In this document: in pieces, positions 18,501-26,272 of the stretch | Layout: each line of letters starts with the position of its first letter | How positions within the stretch are numbered: the stretch's first letter is position 1 | Origin: an uncultured Bacilli bacterium | GTDB lineage: Bacteria > Bacillota_I > Bacilli_A > RF39 > UBA660 | Length of the DNA stretch: 64,000 bases | Direction of reading: 5' to 3' | Assembly: GCA_934098505.1 (NCBI GenBank) | Contig: CAKOOR010000004.1 | Coordinates: forward strand, 54,458-118,457 | Position numbers and translations under genes: made by a program | Notes under the pieces: generated by a model | Databases searched by the model: none | What the model was told of the DNA's origin: nothing | What the model saw: only the letters and a program-made list of their open reading frames with translations

Positions 18501-19680
18501 ACTAATATCTGATCTAGAAAAAATAAATTGGGATAGCTTTATTTTGTCAGAATCTTATAACATATTAAATTCATATAAAGAAATTTCTGTTTCTACAAGC
18601 CAAAGAGAAAAAATAAATAGTATATGTCAACAGTATTTAAAAGAAATGTCATTTAGAGATGCAATAAAGTATAATGATGATGGTAGCTTATCAACGTCAA
18701 ATTTAAGTATTTATTTGTGGAGCATGAAACATATGCTGAATTTACAGTATCCTGAAAATGTTTTATTAGATATGCTTAGCTTTGATTGGATATGCACTAA
18801 TCATAATTATGTTGGAATCGATTATATAATTGAAGCTGTCTCGGAAGATAAAGTAAAAAATAGAATTATAGATAATATTAAGAGCCGAAAAATGTTAGGT
18901 GCTGTCTTGAAAAATCATGTTAAATATTGCATAAAGCATGAAATTGATGATTTATCTGAGTATTTAATAAAATATATAAAGAATAATAAAATAAAATATT
19001 TTTATAAAACAGAGATTGTTGAATACATTTTAAAATTTTATCCTATTGAACTTATAAAAAATAATCTATTGGATGTTGTTGATTTTAATACGAGAATAGG
19101 TTTAATAGACGGAATTTATAAAGTCGATAAATTTGCTATTCTTGACTACATAGAAGTTAAATGTGAGAATGATAAAAATTTAGATAGAAAAATTATATAT
19201 TTAAAATACTTAATTAAGTCAAATAATCTAAATGGAATAAGTAAATATTATGAGTTATTAAAAAAAGAAATGCGTTGTGTTGATATAAAAAATATTTATA
19301 AGGATACTGTTAAAGATGCATTAGCACAGGTTGATAGCATAGAATGTTTGAATATAATTGCTAAAATATATTTGTTGACGTTTTCACCAAATTTTAAAGA
19401 TAATGGATTTCAAAGTATTTATTCTGGGTGCATAGAGGCATTTATAAAAATAGCATTATCAAATACACCAAATAATTCACATATAAAGGTGATTGAAAAA
19501 TTAGAAAATATTATTAATAAAAATAAAGACATCGATAACATTGGATTTACTTATAATATAATAGATGAAATAAAAAGTAGATTTTATTTTGAAACAAAAA
19601 AGCAACCTAATATAGAGCAAGTGGCAGATATAGTTAATAATCTTTTTAAGAAAGCTGAATTTCATGGCTTAAGGTACTAG
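15544..19680 (+). CDS. SMEK-NACHT STAND ATPase, Avs-like antiphage candidate
   Basis: This protein has 1378 residues. The N-terminal SMEK-type domain (about 1-165) has ENFYCGLLNIIYGYDL, then TAVDLIDDKNGIYIQVTSD, in which D and Q-x-T resemble a degenerate PD-(D/E)xK nuclease core. The NACHT module has Walker A GDAGTGKSEM (about 226-235), Walker B FVLDGYDEI (D at 285, DE at 288-289) and KVIITSRTNF. The remaining 900 residues look like helical repeats, the usual sensor part of STAND proteins. Members of this class sense phage proteins and trigger an N-terminal effector. The start is the ATG with AAAGGGGAG upstream; a GTG lies at 15535. The defence role is inferred from architecture. Confidence 0.85.
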   Translation: MNRIDKIKEIENYLRELERNIEYETCANLFDINKHCENFYCGLLNIIYGYDLKNINAEVKGFTAVDLIDDKNGIYIQVTSDNSTDKVQTTIDKFIKAGFYKKSKLLLLIISGKKKKYRKSFNTQEKFTFNSSKDIIDNRDLLFKISNLTIDQINRILKYLKSELDSKYKFINLDSYERAPKIKTCFFTNRLVCKAGDYKKNKYFSKYKALQIETALKDNNRIVIIGDAGTGKSEMCKNIVNTINDSKRGFAFYYNLLNYTGGPIENLKPNIYADLPNEFITFVLDGYDEIISNQKNMFLKNIQNFISQNERTKVIITSRTNFYKTENNNSTIDNFESYYLLDFDEDNIRELAINYDVNYDNLMLDIRKNGLSSTMENPFYANFLIEYYAKHNCLLKKEELIEKIIYESFENDTKKFKTTENLENSKEKIFKILKLLSFSMAILERNYLTKKEFLKLIRKEDIELLNYSSLWKNEDDKLMLSHNNFFEYLAAEKLLELNYDEIKKLITYDEVTFNPKWMNIVVFMINKKYDDSFVDWLLNICPDFIFYLEKDKISDNRREQLFMSTFKSYEEKKIWLPGKSYYNDRFADFIYSENVVEYLLSKLDSTNHYTVIYNSLNLLSQFKSYGKSSIKLKNVLIKMACSDEVNTSQKRMALNILSDKKMIDDAKLDEIIKINQKHEDAYLRAAYYYYLNKNGINENNIDILFKRFDNSGLKNAPKYVDDDDGNDDVELADEYLEFDKLFANLKDINLLMKLFERLIEAFDSESVNFLSNDAIKNVCYSIEQLGIEKEQKLDLYLKFYLIIEENSNNGNLRVLTEFLSTKNLNLALFKKLLNSGEYIDYFGLNYLINDECLEYFYNQYNMGYCDDKMARKILSVTSDTDSIFYTQINGLYFKRTNHNFIEERKRNIECKKEKGKRIQDYFDSIFDKKVFFTNLQEYLSHLNLKNPSRIERNEIKKLDDEFYDTNDKYNCIISFLRCFDRKNDYILISDLEKINWDSFILSESYNILNSYKEISVSTSQREKINSICQQYLKEMSFRDAIKYNDDGSLSTSNLSIYLWSMKHMLNLQYPENVLLDMLSFDWICTNHNYVGIDYIIEAVSEDKVKNRIIDNIKSRKMLGAVLKNHVKYCIKHEIDDLSEYLIKYIKNNKIKYFYKTEIVEYILKFYPIELIKNNLLDVVDFNTRIGLIDGIYKVDKFAILDYIEVKCENDKNLDRKIIYLKYLIKSNNLNGISKYYELLKKEMRCVDIKNIYKDTVKDALAQVDSIECLNIIAKIYLLTFSPNFKDNGFQSIYSGCIEAFIKIALSNTPNNSHIKVIEKLENIINKNKDIDNIGFTYNIIDEIKSRFYFETKKQPNIEQVADIVNNLFKKAEFHGLRY

Positions 19681-19977
19681 CAAAGTTATAAGAAGACTTA
19701 GTTTATCTGTTAAAAAATACTATAATTTATGATAATCTTCAAAAATCGAAGATATTAGTATTTCTTGTGTTTCGCAATCTTTTATTTAGTTTGATTAATA
19801 TTTTAAGTTATTTTATTGTTCAATTGATATGTATATAAAATTTCTTAATGTGTATAATAAATTTACAAGATATAAACTTATTGCCAATATTGTCAAAAAA
19901 TGACCAAAAAATGCCGATAATTCTTGCAAAATAAAAAACTTAATAGTAAAATGAAAAAAGAAGAGAGGAAGATGAAG

Positions 19978-20514
19978 ATGAAAAATATGAAGAAGTTTTT
20001 ATTCTTATTTGTAGCTGTTCTACTTACAACTGTAAGCGTAAATGCTATGTCTAAGGATGAATTAAAAGACAAACTAACAAAATCTTACACAATTAACGGA
20101 GTAACTTACAAGCTAAATAATGGTAATGCCAATACAGTAAAAAGTTATTTAGAACAAAACGAAGTTAGTGAATCAGATTGCGATTATATTTCTACTCAAA
20201 TTGATAAAGCTGTAGAAATTATCGAAAAAGCTAATGTAACTGATTTATCTAAACTAAGTACTAGTACTAAAAATGAATTAAAAGCATTAGTAAATAATGT
20301 TGGTGCTAATACTAAAGTTCCTGTAAGCATTAATAATGGAAAATTATTCGTTGGTTATGTAGACGAACCTACTAAAGCATTCTATAATGATAAAGTAAAC
20401 GTTACAACTGATGTTAAATATACTAACGGAAACTTAGTTATTACCATTGCTTCAGTAGTTGCTATTATCGGAATCGCAACTATCGCTGTTAAAGCAAAAA
20501 AACAAAATGCTTAA
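19978..20514 (+). CDS. Secreted protein with C-terminal membrane anchor
   Basis: This 178-residue protein has a clear signal peptide (KKFLFLFVAVLLTTVSVNA), a roughly 130-residue extracellular domain beginning near MSKDELKDKL, and a C-terminal hydrophobic segment followed by KAKKQNA. The layout resembles sortase substrates, but I see no LPxTG-like motif before the helix. The ATG at 19978 is chosen because AGAGGAA lies 9 nt upstream; an earlier TTG at 19924 has no such site. The sortase gene overlaps its end, so it may be a partner or an unusual substrate. The 19681-19977 gap holds only a weak ATCTTC/GAAGAT hairpin. Confidence 0.75.
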   Translation: MKNMKKFLFLFVAVLLTTVSVNAMSKDELKDKLTKSYTINGVTYKLNNGNANTVKSYLEQNEVSESDCDYISTQIDKAVEIIEKANVTDLSKLSTSTKNELKALVNNVGANTKVPVSINNGKLFVGYVDEPTKAFYNDKVNVTTDVKYTNGNLVITIASVVAIIGIATIAVKAKKQNA

Positions 20515-21160
20515 TTTACTTAAAAAAAGTGGGAAAGTGATTGTTAGAGAGTTAGCAATCGCTTTTTTCTTTGCTTCCCTTTTAGTCTTATTTGTTAATT
20601 TTACCTTAAATGAGAAAATTGCTACTTACATTAATCTGTTCAATAAAATAGCCATCAAAGAAACAAATAATAATACGAGTAGCGATCTATCAAATATTAA
20701 AATTGATTCCGAAACAAAAAGACTAAGTCCGATTCCAGCTTATGGTGAAGCCTTTGGTACTATTAATATTCCAGAAGTAGATAGAACTATTAATCTTTAC
20801 AATGGAGATTCATTAAGCATAATTCGTAAAGGTGCCGGTCGTTATATTGGCTCCTTCTTTCCAGGTGAAGGTTTGCCTATCATCATTGCTGCTCATAACA
20901 ATATGCGTCATTTTGGCTTAATTACCGAGCTTACTAAAGGATCAATAATTTATATCGATACTTATTATGGCAAATATACTTATGAAGTTTATGATTATGA
21001 GATCCTAAGAGATAGTGAGTTAAATAAAAGGTTTCAAACTTTCTTAGAAGAAGATGGGGAAAGAGTCTTATTTTATACTTGCTATCCAATAAATGGCGTT
21101 GGTTACCGCTACCAAAGATATGTTGTTTACGCTAAAAAGATAGAAGGGAAGGAATTATGA
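20507..21160 (+). CDS. Class D-like sortase
   Basis: This 217-residue membrane-anchored transpeptidase has an N-terminal helix (about 10-35) and a catalytic domain with IPEVDRTINLY, the His in IIAAHNN, the Cys in LFYTCYP and the Arg in YRYQRYV, completing the His-Cys-Arg triad. TCYP favours class D (or C). The ATG at 20507 overlaps the preceding stop by 8 nt and has no obvious ribosome site, suggesting coupled translation. Its stop overlaps the VanZ-like gene. Confidence 0.9.
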   Translation: MLNLLKKSGKVIVRELAIAFFFASLLVLFVNFTLNEKIATYINLFNKIAIKETNNNTSSDLSNIKIDSETKRLSPIPAYGEAFGTINIPEVDRTINLYNGDSLSIIRKGAGRYIGSFFPGEGLPIIIAAHNNMRHFGLITELTKGSIIYIDTYYGKYTYEVYDYEILRDSELNKRFQTFLEEDGERVLFYTCYPINGVGYRYQRYVVYAKKIEGKEL

Positions 21161-22440
21161 AAACAATATTAAGTTATACAACCAAATTTATTCAAAGTAT
21201 TAGTTTCTTTCTCTTAAGTTTTAGTATTATTCTAATCTTAACCGTCTTTAATGAAGATTATGTTCTAGATTTACTAGATAATCATAATTATTATCAAGAA
21301 TTATATGATAATACCTTAGAAGAAGTATCTTACTATCTAGAACAGTCTGGTCTAAATGAAGAAGTCTTAAATAACGTTATAAGTGTTAAATCATTAAAAA
21401 AAGATATTATTACTTCTATCGATAATCTTTATGCTAATGAAAAAATAAGCGTAAATACTGAAGAGTTTCAAACTAATTTAACTAATAATATTAATACTTA
21501 TATAAAAAAGAATAATATTCGAGTAGACAATAAAGATACCGTTAATATCCTAACAAAAAAACTAGTTAATATTTATGAAGAAGAAATATCTTACAATAAT
21601 ACTTTTGAAAAAGTACGACCTTTATTTAATAAGGCTTATCAACTAACAAAGATAATTTTAGGAATAAGCCTAATTGTTTCTATAATAACTTATTTAATAA
21701 ATCGTTATCTTTTTAAAGATCGTAATATTATAGCATCTTTATTTACTAACTTTGTTGTTCTATGTGGTTTAGTCCTTTATATTAAATATACTATCGATAT
21801 AAATAATATTTTCTTTTATAATACTTCAATTAGTAATGTCTTAAAAGAATTTATTAGTAGTGTTTTAAACTGTATGAATATAACTGGCATAATAGCCTTT
21901 ATTATAGGACTTATAATTGTCTTTACAACAACTGGTACTTTTAAAGCTTTAAGAAAAAATAAAAAAGTATTTCATACTATATTAGTTATTCTTTGGATGT
22001 TTGTAATCTTTAATTTTTCTAGTCAAACTGGTACTAAATCTACCAAAACTAGTGATGTTGTCACAAGTATGGTTGTAAATGTTACTACTAATGTAACTAA
22101 TAAAGATATTTCTAGAGAAGAAGTAAAGAAGAAAGTAGAAGATAGTACCTTTCTAGTAAGAAAGACCGCTCATTTTACCGAATATTTAATCTTAGGTATA
22201 TTAGTTTTTCAACTACTAAGTGATTATACTAAAATAAGTAAAAAAACTATTATAATTAGTTTACTAATTTGTTACTTATATGCTGTTAGTGATGAAGTTC
22301 ATCAAATCTTTATTCCAGGACGTACTGCTAAGGTCATGGATACCTTTATTGATGGAGCTGGATCCTTATTTGGCATCATCTTAGCTACTATCTATCAAAA
22401 AAATGTCGAAAAATGTCGAAATTTGACGAACGATAATTAG
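21157..22440 (+). CDS. VanZ-like membrane protein with N-terminal extension
   Basis: This 427-residue protein has an N-terminal helix, an extracellular region (about 35-155), several helices, and a C-terminal VanZ domain (PF04892): FNFSSQTG, RKTAHFTEYLILG, SDEVHQIFIPGR and DTFIDGAGSLFG. VanZ proteins affect teicoplanin sensitivity and surface protein or polymer handling; the mechanism is unknown. It is coupled by a 4-bp overlap to the sortase, so a joint surface-assembly role is plausible. Confidence 0.88.
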   Translation: MKTILSYTTKFIQSISFFLLSFSIILILTVFNEDYVLDLLDNHNYYQELYDNTLEEVSYYLEQSGLNEEVLNNVISVKSLKKDIITSIDNLYANEKISVNTEEFQTNLTNNINTYIKKNNIRVDNKDTVNILTKKLVNIYEEEISYNNTFEKVRPLFNKAYQLTKIILGISLIVSIITYLINRYLFKDRNIIASLFTNFVVLCGLVLYIKYTIDINNIFFYNTSISNVLKEFISSVLNCMNITGIIAFIIGLIIVFTTTGTFKALRKNKKVFHTILVILWMFVIFNFSSQTGTKSTKTSDVVTSMVVNVTTNVTNKDISREEVKKKVEDSTFLVRKTAHFTEYLILGILVFQLLSDYTKISKKTIIISLLICYLYAVSDEVHQIFIPGRTAKVMDTFIDGAGSLFGIILATIYQKNVEKCRNLTNDN

Positions 22441-22459
22441 TTATAAAAATAATTGGGTT

Positions 22460-22468
22460 TGTTATAAT
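22460..22468 (+). promoter_or_regulatory. Extended -10 promoter of the 41-codon gene
   Basis: TGTTATAAT is an extended -10 element. AAGGAG (22475-22480) and the ATG at 22486 follow, giving a very short leader. No clear -35 is seen. Confidence 0.55.
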
Positions 22469-22485
22469 AACTTTAAGGAGAGTAT

Positions 22486-22611
22486 ATGTTATTAATAATA
22501 TTAATTGGACTTATCCTTTTCGTGCTATGGTGTATGTTAAGAGTAAGTGCCGAAGCCCAAGAATTAGAAAATAAAATGTTAAAAGACACAACTAAATATA
22601 AGAAAAATTAA
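22486..22611 (+). CDS. 41-residue single-helix membrane protein
   Basis: The frame encodes a hydrophobic helix (LLIILIGLILFVLWCMLRV) followed by a charged tail with AEAQELENKM. AAGGAG five nt before the ATG and an extended -10 box upstream support expression. Function unknown; the type resembles small regulators that bind larger membrane complexes, here possibly CpsC or VanZ neighbours. ACACAACT (22586-22593) inside the gene could pair with AGTTGTGT (22652-22659) followed by T residues, a possible but long-looped terminator. Confidence 0.6.
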   Translation: MLLIILIGLILFVLWCMLRVSAEAQELENKMLKDTTKYKKN

Positions 22612-22665
22612 ACTTTGGATATCTAAAAGTAAATAATTTAAATCTTAAAAAAGTTGTGTTTTTTC

Positions 22666-22694
22666 TTGCCATAAATTATAAGTTATTATATAAT
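22666..22694 (+). promoter_or_regulatory. Promoter of the CpsC-CpsD-CpsB operon
   Basis: TTGCCA (22666-22671), a 17-nt spacer and TATAAT (22689-22694) form a strong promoter. The expected start near 22701 leaves a leader of about 16 nt with AAGAGGGA before the ATG at 22717. Confidence 0.85.
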
Positions 22695-22716
22695 ATTGGG
22701 AGTTAAGAGGGAATAT

Positions 22717-23415
22717 ATGGAAGAAATAAATTTAAAAGAATTATTTGATTATTTTGTGAGCAAGTGGTTTATTATAGCTATCGCTGGTTTAGTTTTTGTA
22801 GTAGCTGGAGCATCTTATACATTATTTTTTAAAACGCCAATGTATAACTCCTACACAACTATGGTTTTAACTACCAATAATGAAAAGACAAATCAACAAA
22901 TAACTTCAAGTGATATTACTTTAAATAAGAACTTAGTTTCCAATTATCGAGTAATAATGAAATCACACAGCATCCTAAATCAAGTAATAAATAATCTAGA
23001 ATTAAATACAACAGCTGAACAACTAAAAAAACAAATAAGTGTTACAACCGAAGATGATACCGAAATCATTCGTATTTCAGTTAATAGTGAAAATGCAGAT
23101 AGTGCTAAAGATATTGCAAACGAAATAGCTCGTGTCTTTAGTAATGACGTTGCTAGATACTATAGTATTAAAAACGTTGCTATTGTCGATTATGCTGAAA
23201 AGGCTAATTTACCTTATAATATCAGTTTATTAAAAACAACAGTTCTAGCTTTATTAGTAGGTATCGTTCTTGCCAGTGCTGCTATCTTTATCATGTTCTA
23301 CTTTGATACAACAATTAAGAGCACTGAAGAGATTGAAAGCAAAATTGGTTTGCCAACCTTGGGTATTGTTCCTATTAAAACTATACCAAAAGAAAAGAAA
23401 GGAAAAAGAAAATGA
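22717..23415 (+). CDS. cpsC: Wzz/CpsC-type polysaccharide co-polymerase
   Basis: This 232-residue protein has two membrane helices (about 17-38 and 166-188) flanking an extracellular coiled region with TSSDITLNKNLVSNY and RISVNSENADSAKDIAN. That is the Wzz/YveK/CpsC pattern that sets chain length and activates the CpsD kinase. The cytoplasmic tail ends KKGKRK. The ATG is chosen for the AAGAGGGA site 5 nt upstream; a TTG at 22696 would extend it. The next gene overlaps by 4 bp. Confidence 0.92.
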   Translation: MEEINLKELFDYFVSKWFIIAIAGLVFVVAGASYTLFFKTPMYNSYTTMVLTTNNEKTNQQITSSDITLNKNLVSNYRVIMKSHSILNQVINNLELNTTAEQLKKQISVTTEDDTEIIRISVNSENADSAKDIANEIARVFSNDVARYYSIKNVAIVDYAEKANLPYNISLLKTTVLALLVGIVLASAAIFIMFYFDTTIKSTEEIESKIGLPTLGIVPIKTIPKEKKGKRK

Positions 23416-24080
23416 ATAACGAACTTATAGTCGCTAATAATCCCAAAAGTGGTGTAGCTGAAGCTATTAAAACAATTCGTACTAATCTTTTGTTTTCTTC
23501 AGTTGATGAGCCTGTAAAATCAATTTTAATGACTAGCTCTATGAGTGGTGAGGGAAAATCATTTGTCAGTGCTAATTTAGCTGTCGCCTTTGCTCAAGCT
23601 GGCGTTAAAGTATTAATTGTCGATTGCGATCTTCGTCGTGGCAGACAACATAAAATTTTCAATATTGATAATGAACAAGGATTATCAAACTTACTTTTAG
23701 ATGATGTAGAAAAAAATTATAAAAAATATATTAAAAAAACAAGATATGAAAATATTTATGTTTTACCAATGGGCATCGTGCCTCCAAATCCAAGTGAATT
23801 GCTAGCATCTTCTAAAAATAAACAATTAGCAAAAATACTAAAGCAAAAATTTGATTTAGTTATTTATGATGGTGTTCCAGTAGGTGGTTTAACTGATTCT
23901 ATTATTATGTCAGATTTGGTAGATAAGATCGTTATCGTATCTGCTTATAAGGTAACACCTGTTGAATTCTTAACCAATACCAATAAAGCTTTAGAAAAAT
24001 TCAAGGATAAGATTGCTGGGGTAATTTTAAACAAATTCCCATCATCAAAAGACCATTATTATAGTAAATATTATAATTAA
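23412..24080 (+). CDS. cpsD: CpsD/CapB-type bacterial tyrosine kinase
   Basis: This 222-residue P-loop autokinase has Walker A MSGEGKSF (about 44-51), Walker A' VDCDLRRG and a Walker B-like LVIYDGVPV (Asp-Gly-Val where Asp-Thr-Pro is common). The C-terminal Tyr cluster HYYSKYYN is the autophosphorylation site. It is activated by the CpsC tail and dephosphorylated by the CpsB-type enzyme downstream. It sits in a three-gene operon with those partners. Confidence 0.95.
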   Translation: MNNELIVANNPKSGVAEAIKTIRTNLLFSSVDEPVKSILMTSSMSGEGKSFVSANLAVAFAQAGVKVLIVDCDLRRGRQHKIFNIDNEQGLSNLLLDDVEKNYKKYIKKTRYENIYVLPMGIVPPNPSELLASSKNKQLAKILKQKFDLVIYDGVPVGGLTDSIIMSDLVDKIVIVSAYKVTPVEFLTNTNKALEKFKDKIAGVILNKFPSSKDHYYSKYYN

Positions 24081-24094
24081 TTAACGGAGGATAT

Positions 24095-24868
24095 ATGATA
24101 GATTTGCATAGTCATATATTACCTAATATCGATGATGGTTCAAAATCCTTAGAAGAATCAATTCAAATAATTAAACAAGCAGTTTCTAATGGAGTAACAG
24201 ATATCGTCGTTACTCCACATTTCATATTAGGTAGTATTTATAATAGCCAAAGACAAAACAATAAAAAAATATTAAAAATATTAATTGCTAAATTAACAGA
24301 GGAAAATATTAATATCAATTTATATTTAGGAAATGAGATATTTATTGATATTGATATGTTACAAAATTTACTTAAAAAAAAGACATCGTCTTTAAACGAC
24401 AGCCGTTATGTTTTGTTTGAACTTCCTATGAATAGTGAATACAAAAATATCCGTAAGACATTATTTAATTTACAAAATGCTGGCTATATTCCAGTAATTG
24501 CACACCCTGAACGTTATCGTGTCGTTAAAGAAAATCCACAAATTATTATGGAATGGCAAGAAGCAGGTGCTATTTTTCAAAGCAATATTGGTTCCTTATC
24601 AGGAAGATATGGTAAGGAAGCTAAGAAAACTTTGGAACTCTTACTTAAACACCAATTTATAACTTTCTTATCGAGCGATATTCATCATAATACCGATACT
24701 TTCTATCAGGATATTGCTAAGACTAAAAAAATATTAAAGAAAATAATAACTGCTGATTATATTGAAGATTTATTTAGTAACAACGCTAAGAAAGTATTAA
24801 AAAATGAGAAGATTGAAACTCGAACTGTAATACCTATAACTAAAAATATTTTTGGCATATATAAATAA
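24095..24868 (+). CDS. cpsB: CpsB/YwqE-type PHP-domain tyrosine phosphatase
   Basis: This 257-residue metal-dependent phosphatase begins MIDLHSHILPNIDDGSKS, with VVTPHF, GNEIF, PVIAHPERY and FLSSDIHHN, the metal-binding His/Asp/Glu set of PHP enzymes. It should remove phosphate from the Tyr cluster of the upstream kinase. A GGAGG site precedes the ATG. It ends the operon; an independent RNA gene follows. Confidence 0.95.
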   Translation: MIDLHSHILPNIDDGSKSLEESIQIIKQAVSNGVTDIVVTPHFILGSIYNSQRQNNKKILKILIAKLTEENININLYLGNEIFIDIDMLQNLLKKKTSSLNDSRYVLFELPMNSEYKNIRKTLFNLQNAGYIPVIAHPERYRVVKENPQIIMEWQEAGAIFQSNIGSLSGRYGKEAKKTLELLLKHQFITFLSSDIHHNTDTFYQDIAKTKKILKKIITADYIEDLFSNNAKKVLKNEKIETRTVIPITKNIFGIYK

Positions 24869-24933
24869 ATTAGATCAAATTAGGAGATGCAAAAAAAGTC
24901 GAAAAAAATATTGTGAAATTTTCATAAAAGTAC

Positions 24934-24962
24934 TTTACAAATAGTAAAAACAATGATATGAT
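24934..24962 (+). promoter_or_regulatory. Promoter of the structured RNA gene
   Basis: TTTACA (24934-24939), a 17-nt spacer and TATGAT (24957-24962) predict a start near 24969. No start codon with a ribosome site follows before the terminator at 25231. Confidence 0.75.
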
Positions 24963-24968
24963 TAAATC

Positions 24969-25266
24969 ACTTAATAGTAGAGATAGTACTGCTGTTATTA
25001 GTAAGAAAGATTCTTACTTTATTAATAGTAAATATGTTATATTTATTTAATGATTTTTTAAACCCTTTGATGGTTAGCAGTACACGTTATCTCGTTTATC
25101 AATCTATTAAGTATATGCTGCATATGTGGAATATTGATAAAAATATATGACTTTTATCTGTCAATATGAGTTGTATATTAGGAAATCCACAACGAAGATG
25201 ATATGTTTGACAGACATATTTCTTTCTAAGAAACCTATTAGATTAAATTCTAGTAGGTTTTTTCTT
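24969..25266 (+). ncRNA. Candidate structured non-coding RNA of about 300 nt
   Basis: Three successive helical domains lie between a promoter and a terminator. Domain 1: GAGATA-GTACTGCT (24980-24993) pairs with AGCAGTAC-ACGT-TATCTC (25076-25093), with ACGT bulged; inside is AGTAAGAA/TTCTTACT (25000-25007 / 25011-25018). Domain 2: TTTATCAAT (25095-25103) pairs with ATTGATAAA (25133-25141), with ATATG/CATAT inside. Domain 3: TCTGTCAA (25157-25164) pairs with TTGACAGA (25207-25214), with GTTGT/ACAAC and GG/CC inside. No open frame fits. I do not recognise it as 6S, SRP, RNase P or tmRNA. Confidence 0.7.
25231..25266 (+). terminator. Intrinsic terminator of the structured RNA
   Basis: AAACCTATTAG (25231-25241) pairs with CTAGTAGGTTT (25250-25260) over 11 bp with one G-U, followed by a run of T to 25263 and TCTTTTCT beyond. 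Confidence 0.9.
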
Positions 25267-25326
25267 TTCTTTATAAATATAATATGCTACAATACTTAAA
25301 GACAACATGGCTAGAGGGTGTAGTAT

Positions 25327-26127
25327 ATGCAGAGTAAAAGTATTTTTGATTTTCTTCCTAGTATTAGTGATGAAGACATTATTAAATATATAAAAAGTAA
25401 AATAAAATATTTTCAAAATACCTATAAAATACGTACTAACTTAGGTTATATAAGTCCAACTAAATATTCCCTACCATATTATGGTTTTATAACTAATAAT
25501 ATAAAAATTCGTTATAATTTAGATAATGATTACTATCAAATTTATAAAAATAATTATATTTATGAATTTATTAAATATTTACAAAAATATAAAATATATA
25601 ATGACAATGAAGCCATACTTTATATAGCTAATTTTCTTGAAGAATATTTAGGTCGCAAGGTAAGTAGACTAAAAAGAAGAGAAGATATCTTAAATAAAGA
25701 AAGTGAATCAGAAATCATTCTTAGTGATATAGATACTTTAAAACAAGAAAATGTTGCTACCTCTTTAGAATATAGTATTATTGCTCAAAACTTATTAACA
25801 TTCTTAGGATATGATTCTATCTTTTTAATTGGAGCTTGTAAATTAAATGTCATTAATGACTTTTATTCTTTTAATATAATTATGATCGATAATAATTACT
25901 ACTTATTTGATTTTTATAATCCAATAATCGTTTATAATCGGCTAGGAGAAATAGAAACAAAACAACCGTATCAAGTTAAAATAAATAATGAAGATATTGA
26001 TTTATTTTTAAAAGGATTAAAACCATTAAATCTAAAAGATTATAAAAGAATTATTCACGGTAAATTGTATCAACAAATAAACAATAATAATTTACGAATT
26101 TATTCTTTAAATGAAATTTTTAACTAG
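25327..26127 (+). CDS. Transglutaminase-like protein without the catalytic Cys
   Basis: This 266-residue protein has a core ATSLEYSIIAQNLLTFLGYDS, then FYSFNIIMIDNNYYLFDFYNP, laid out like a transglutaminase-like Cys-His-Asp domain. The expected Cys is not present at the helix start (Ser or Thr there) and the HxxN-type His is replaced (YSFN), while the Asp of LFDF remains. It is therefore probably inactive or binding only. An extended -10 (TGCTACAAT) near 25286-25294 and an AGAGGGTG site precede the ATG. The family call is moderate. Confidence 0.55.
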   Translation: MQSKSIFDFLPSISDEDIIKYIKSKIKYFQNTYKIRTNLGYISPTKYSLPYYGFITNNIKIRYNLDNDYYQIYKNNYIYEFIKYLQKYKIYNDNEAILYIANFLEEYLGRKVSRLKRREDILNKESESEIILSDIDTLKQENVATSLEYSIIAQNLLTFLGYDSIFLIGACKLNVINDFYSFNIIMIDNNYYLFDFYNPIIVYNRLGEIETKQPYQVKINNEDIDLFLKGLKPLNLKDYKRIIHGKLYQQINNNNLRIYSLNEIFN

Positions 26128-26142
26128 CAATTAATTCTTATA

Positions 26143-26175
26143 TCAGAAAAAAACAAAATAGATATTTTTTTCTGA
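26143..26175. terminator. Intrinsic terminator after the transglutaminase-like gene
   Basis: TCAGAAAAAAA (26143-26153) pairs perfectly with TTTTTTTCTGA (26165-26175) around an 11-nt loop. The U-run lies within the stem, as in many A/T-flanked bidirectional terminators. Confidence 0.7.
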
Positions 26176-26192
26176 AAATAAAGGGGAATTAG

Positions 26193-26221
26193 TTGTTTTT
26201 TTTTACTCTTTTTTCTATAAT
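26193..26221 (+). promoter_or_regulatory. Promoter of fmt
   Basis: TTGTTT (26193-26198), 17 nt and TATAAT (26216-26221) predict a start near 26228 and a leader of about 95 nt. Confidence 0.7.
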
Positions 26222-26272
26222 TAAAGAAGAAAAATTTATTATATATTTAATTATAATAAAAAATATAAAAAG

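Noticed and set aside
25260..25327. T-box or riboswitch controlling the transglutaminase-like gene
   Set aside because: There is no T-box sequence, and an extended -10 box after the terminator suggests the gene has its own promoter.
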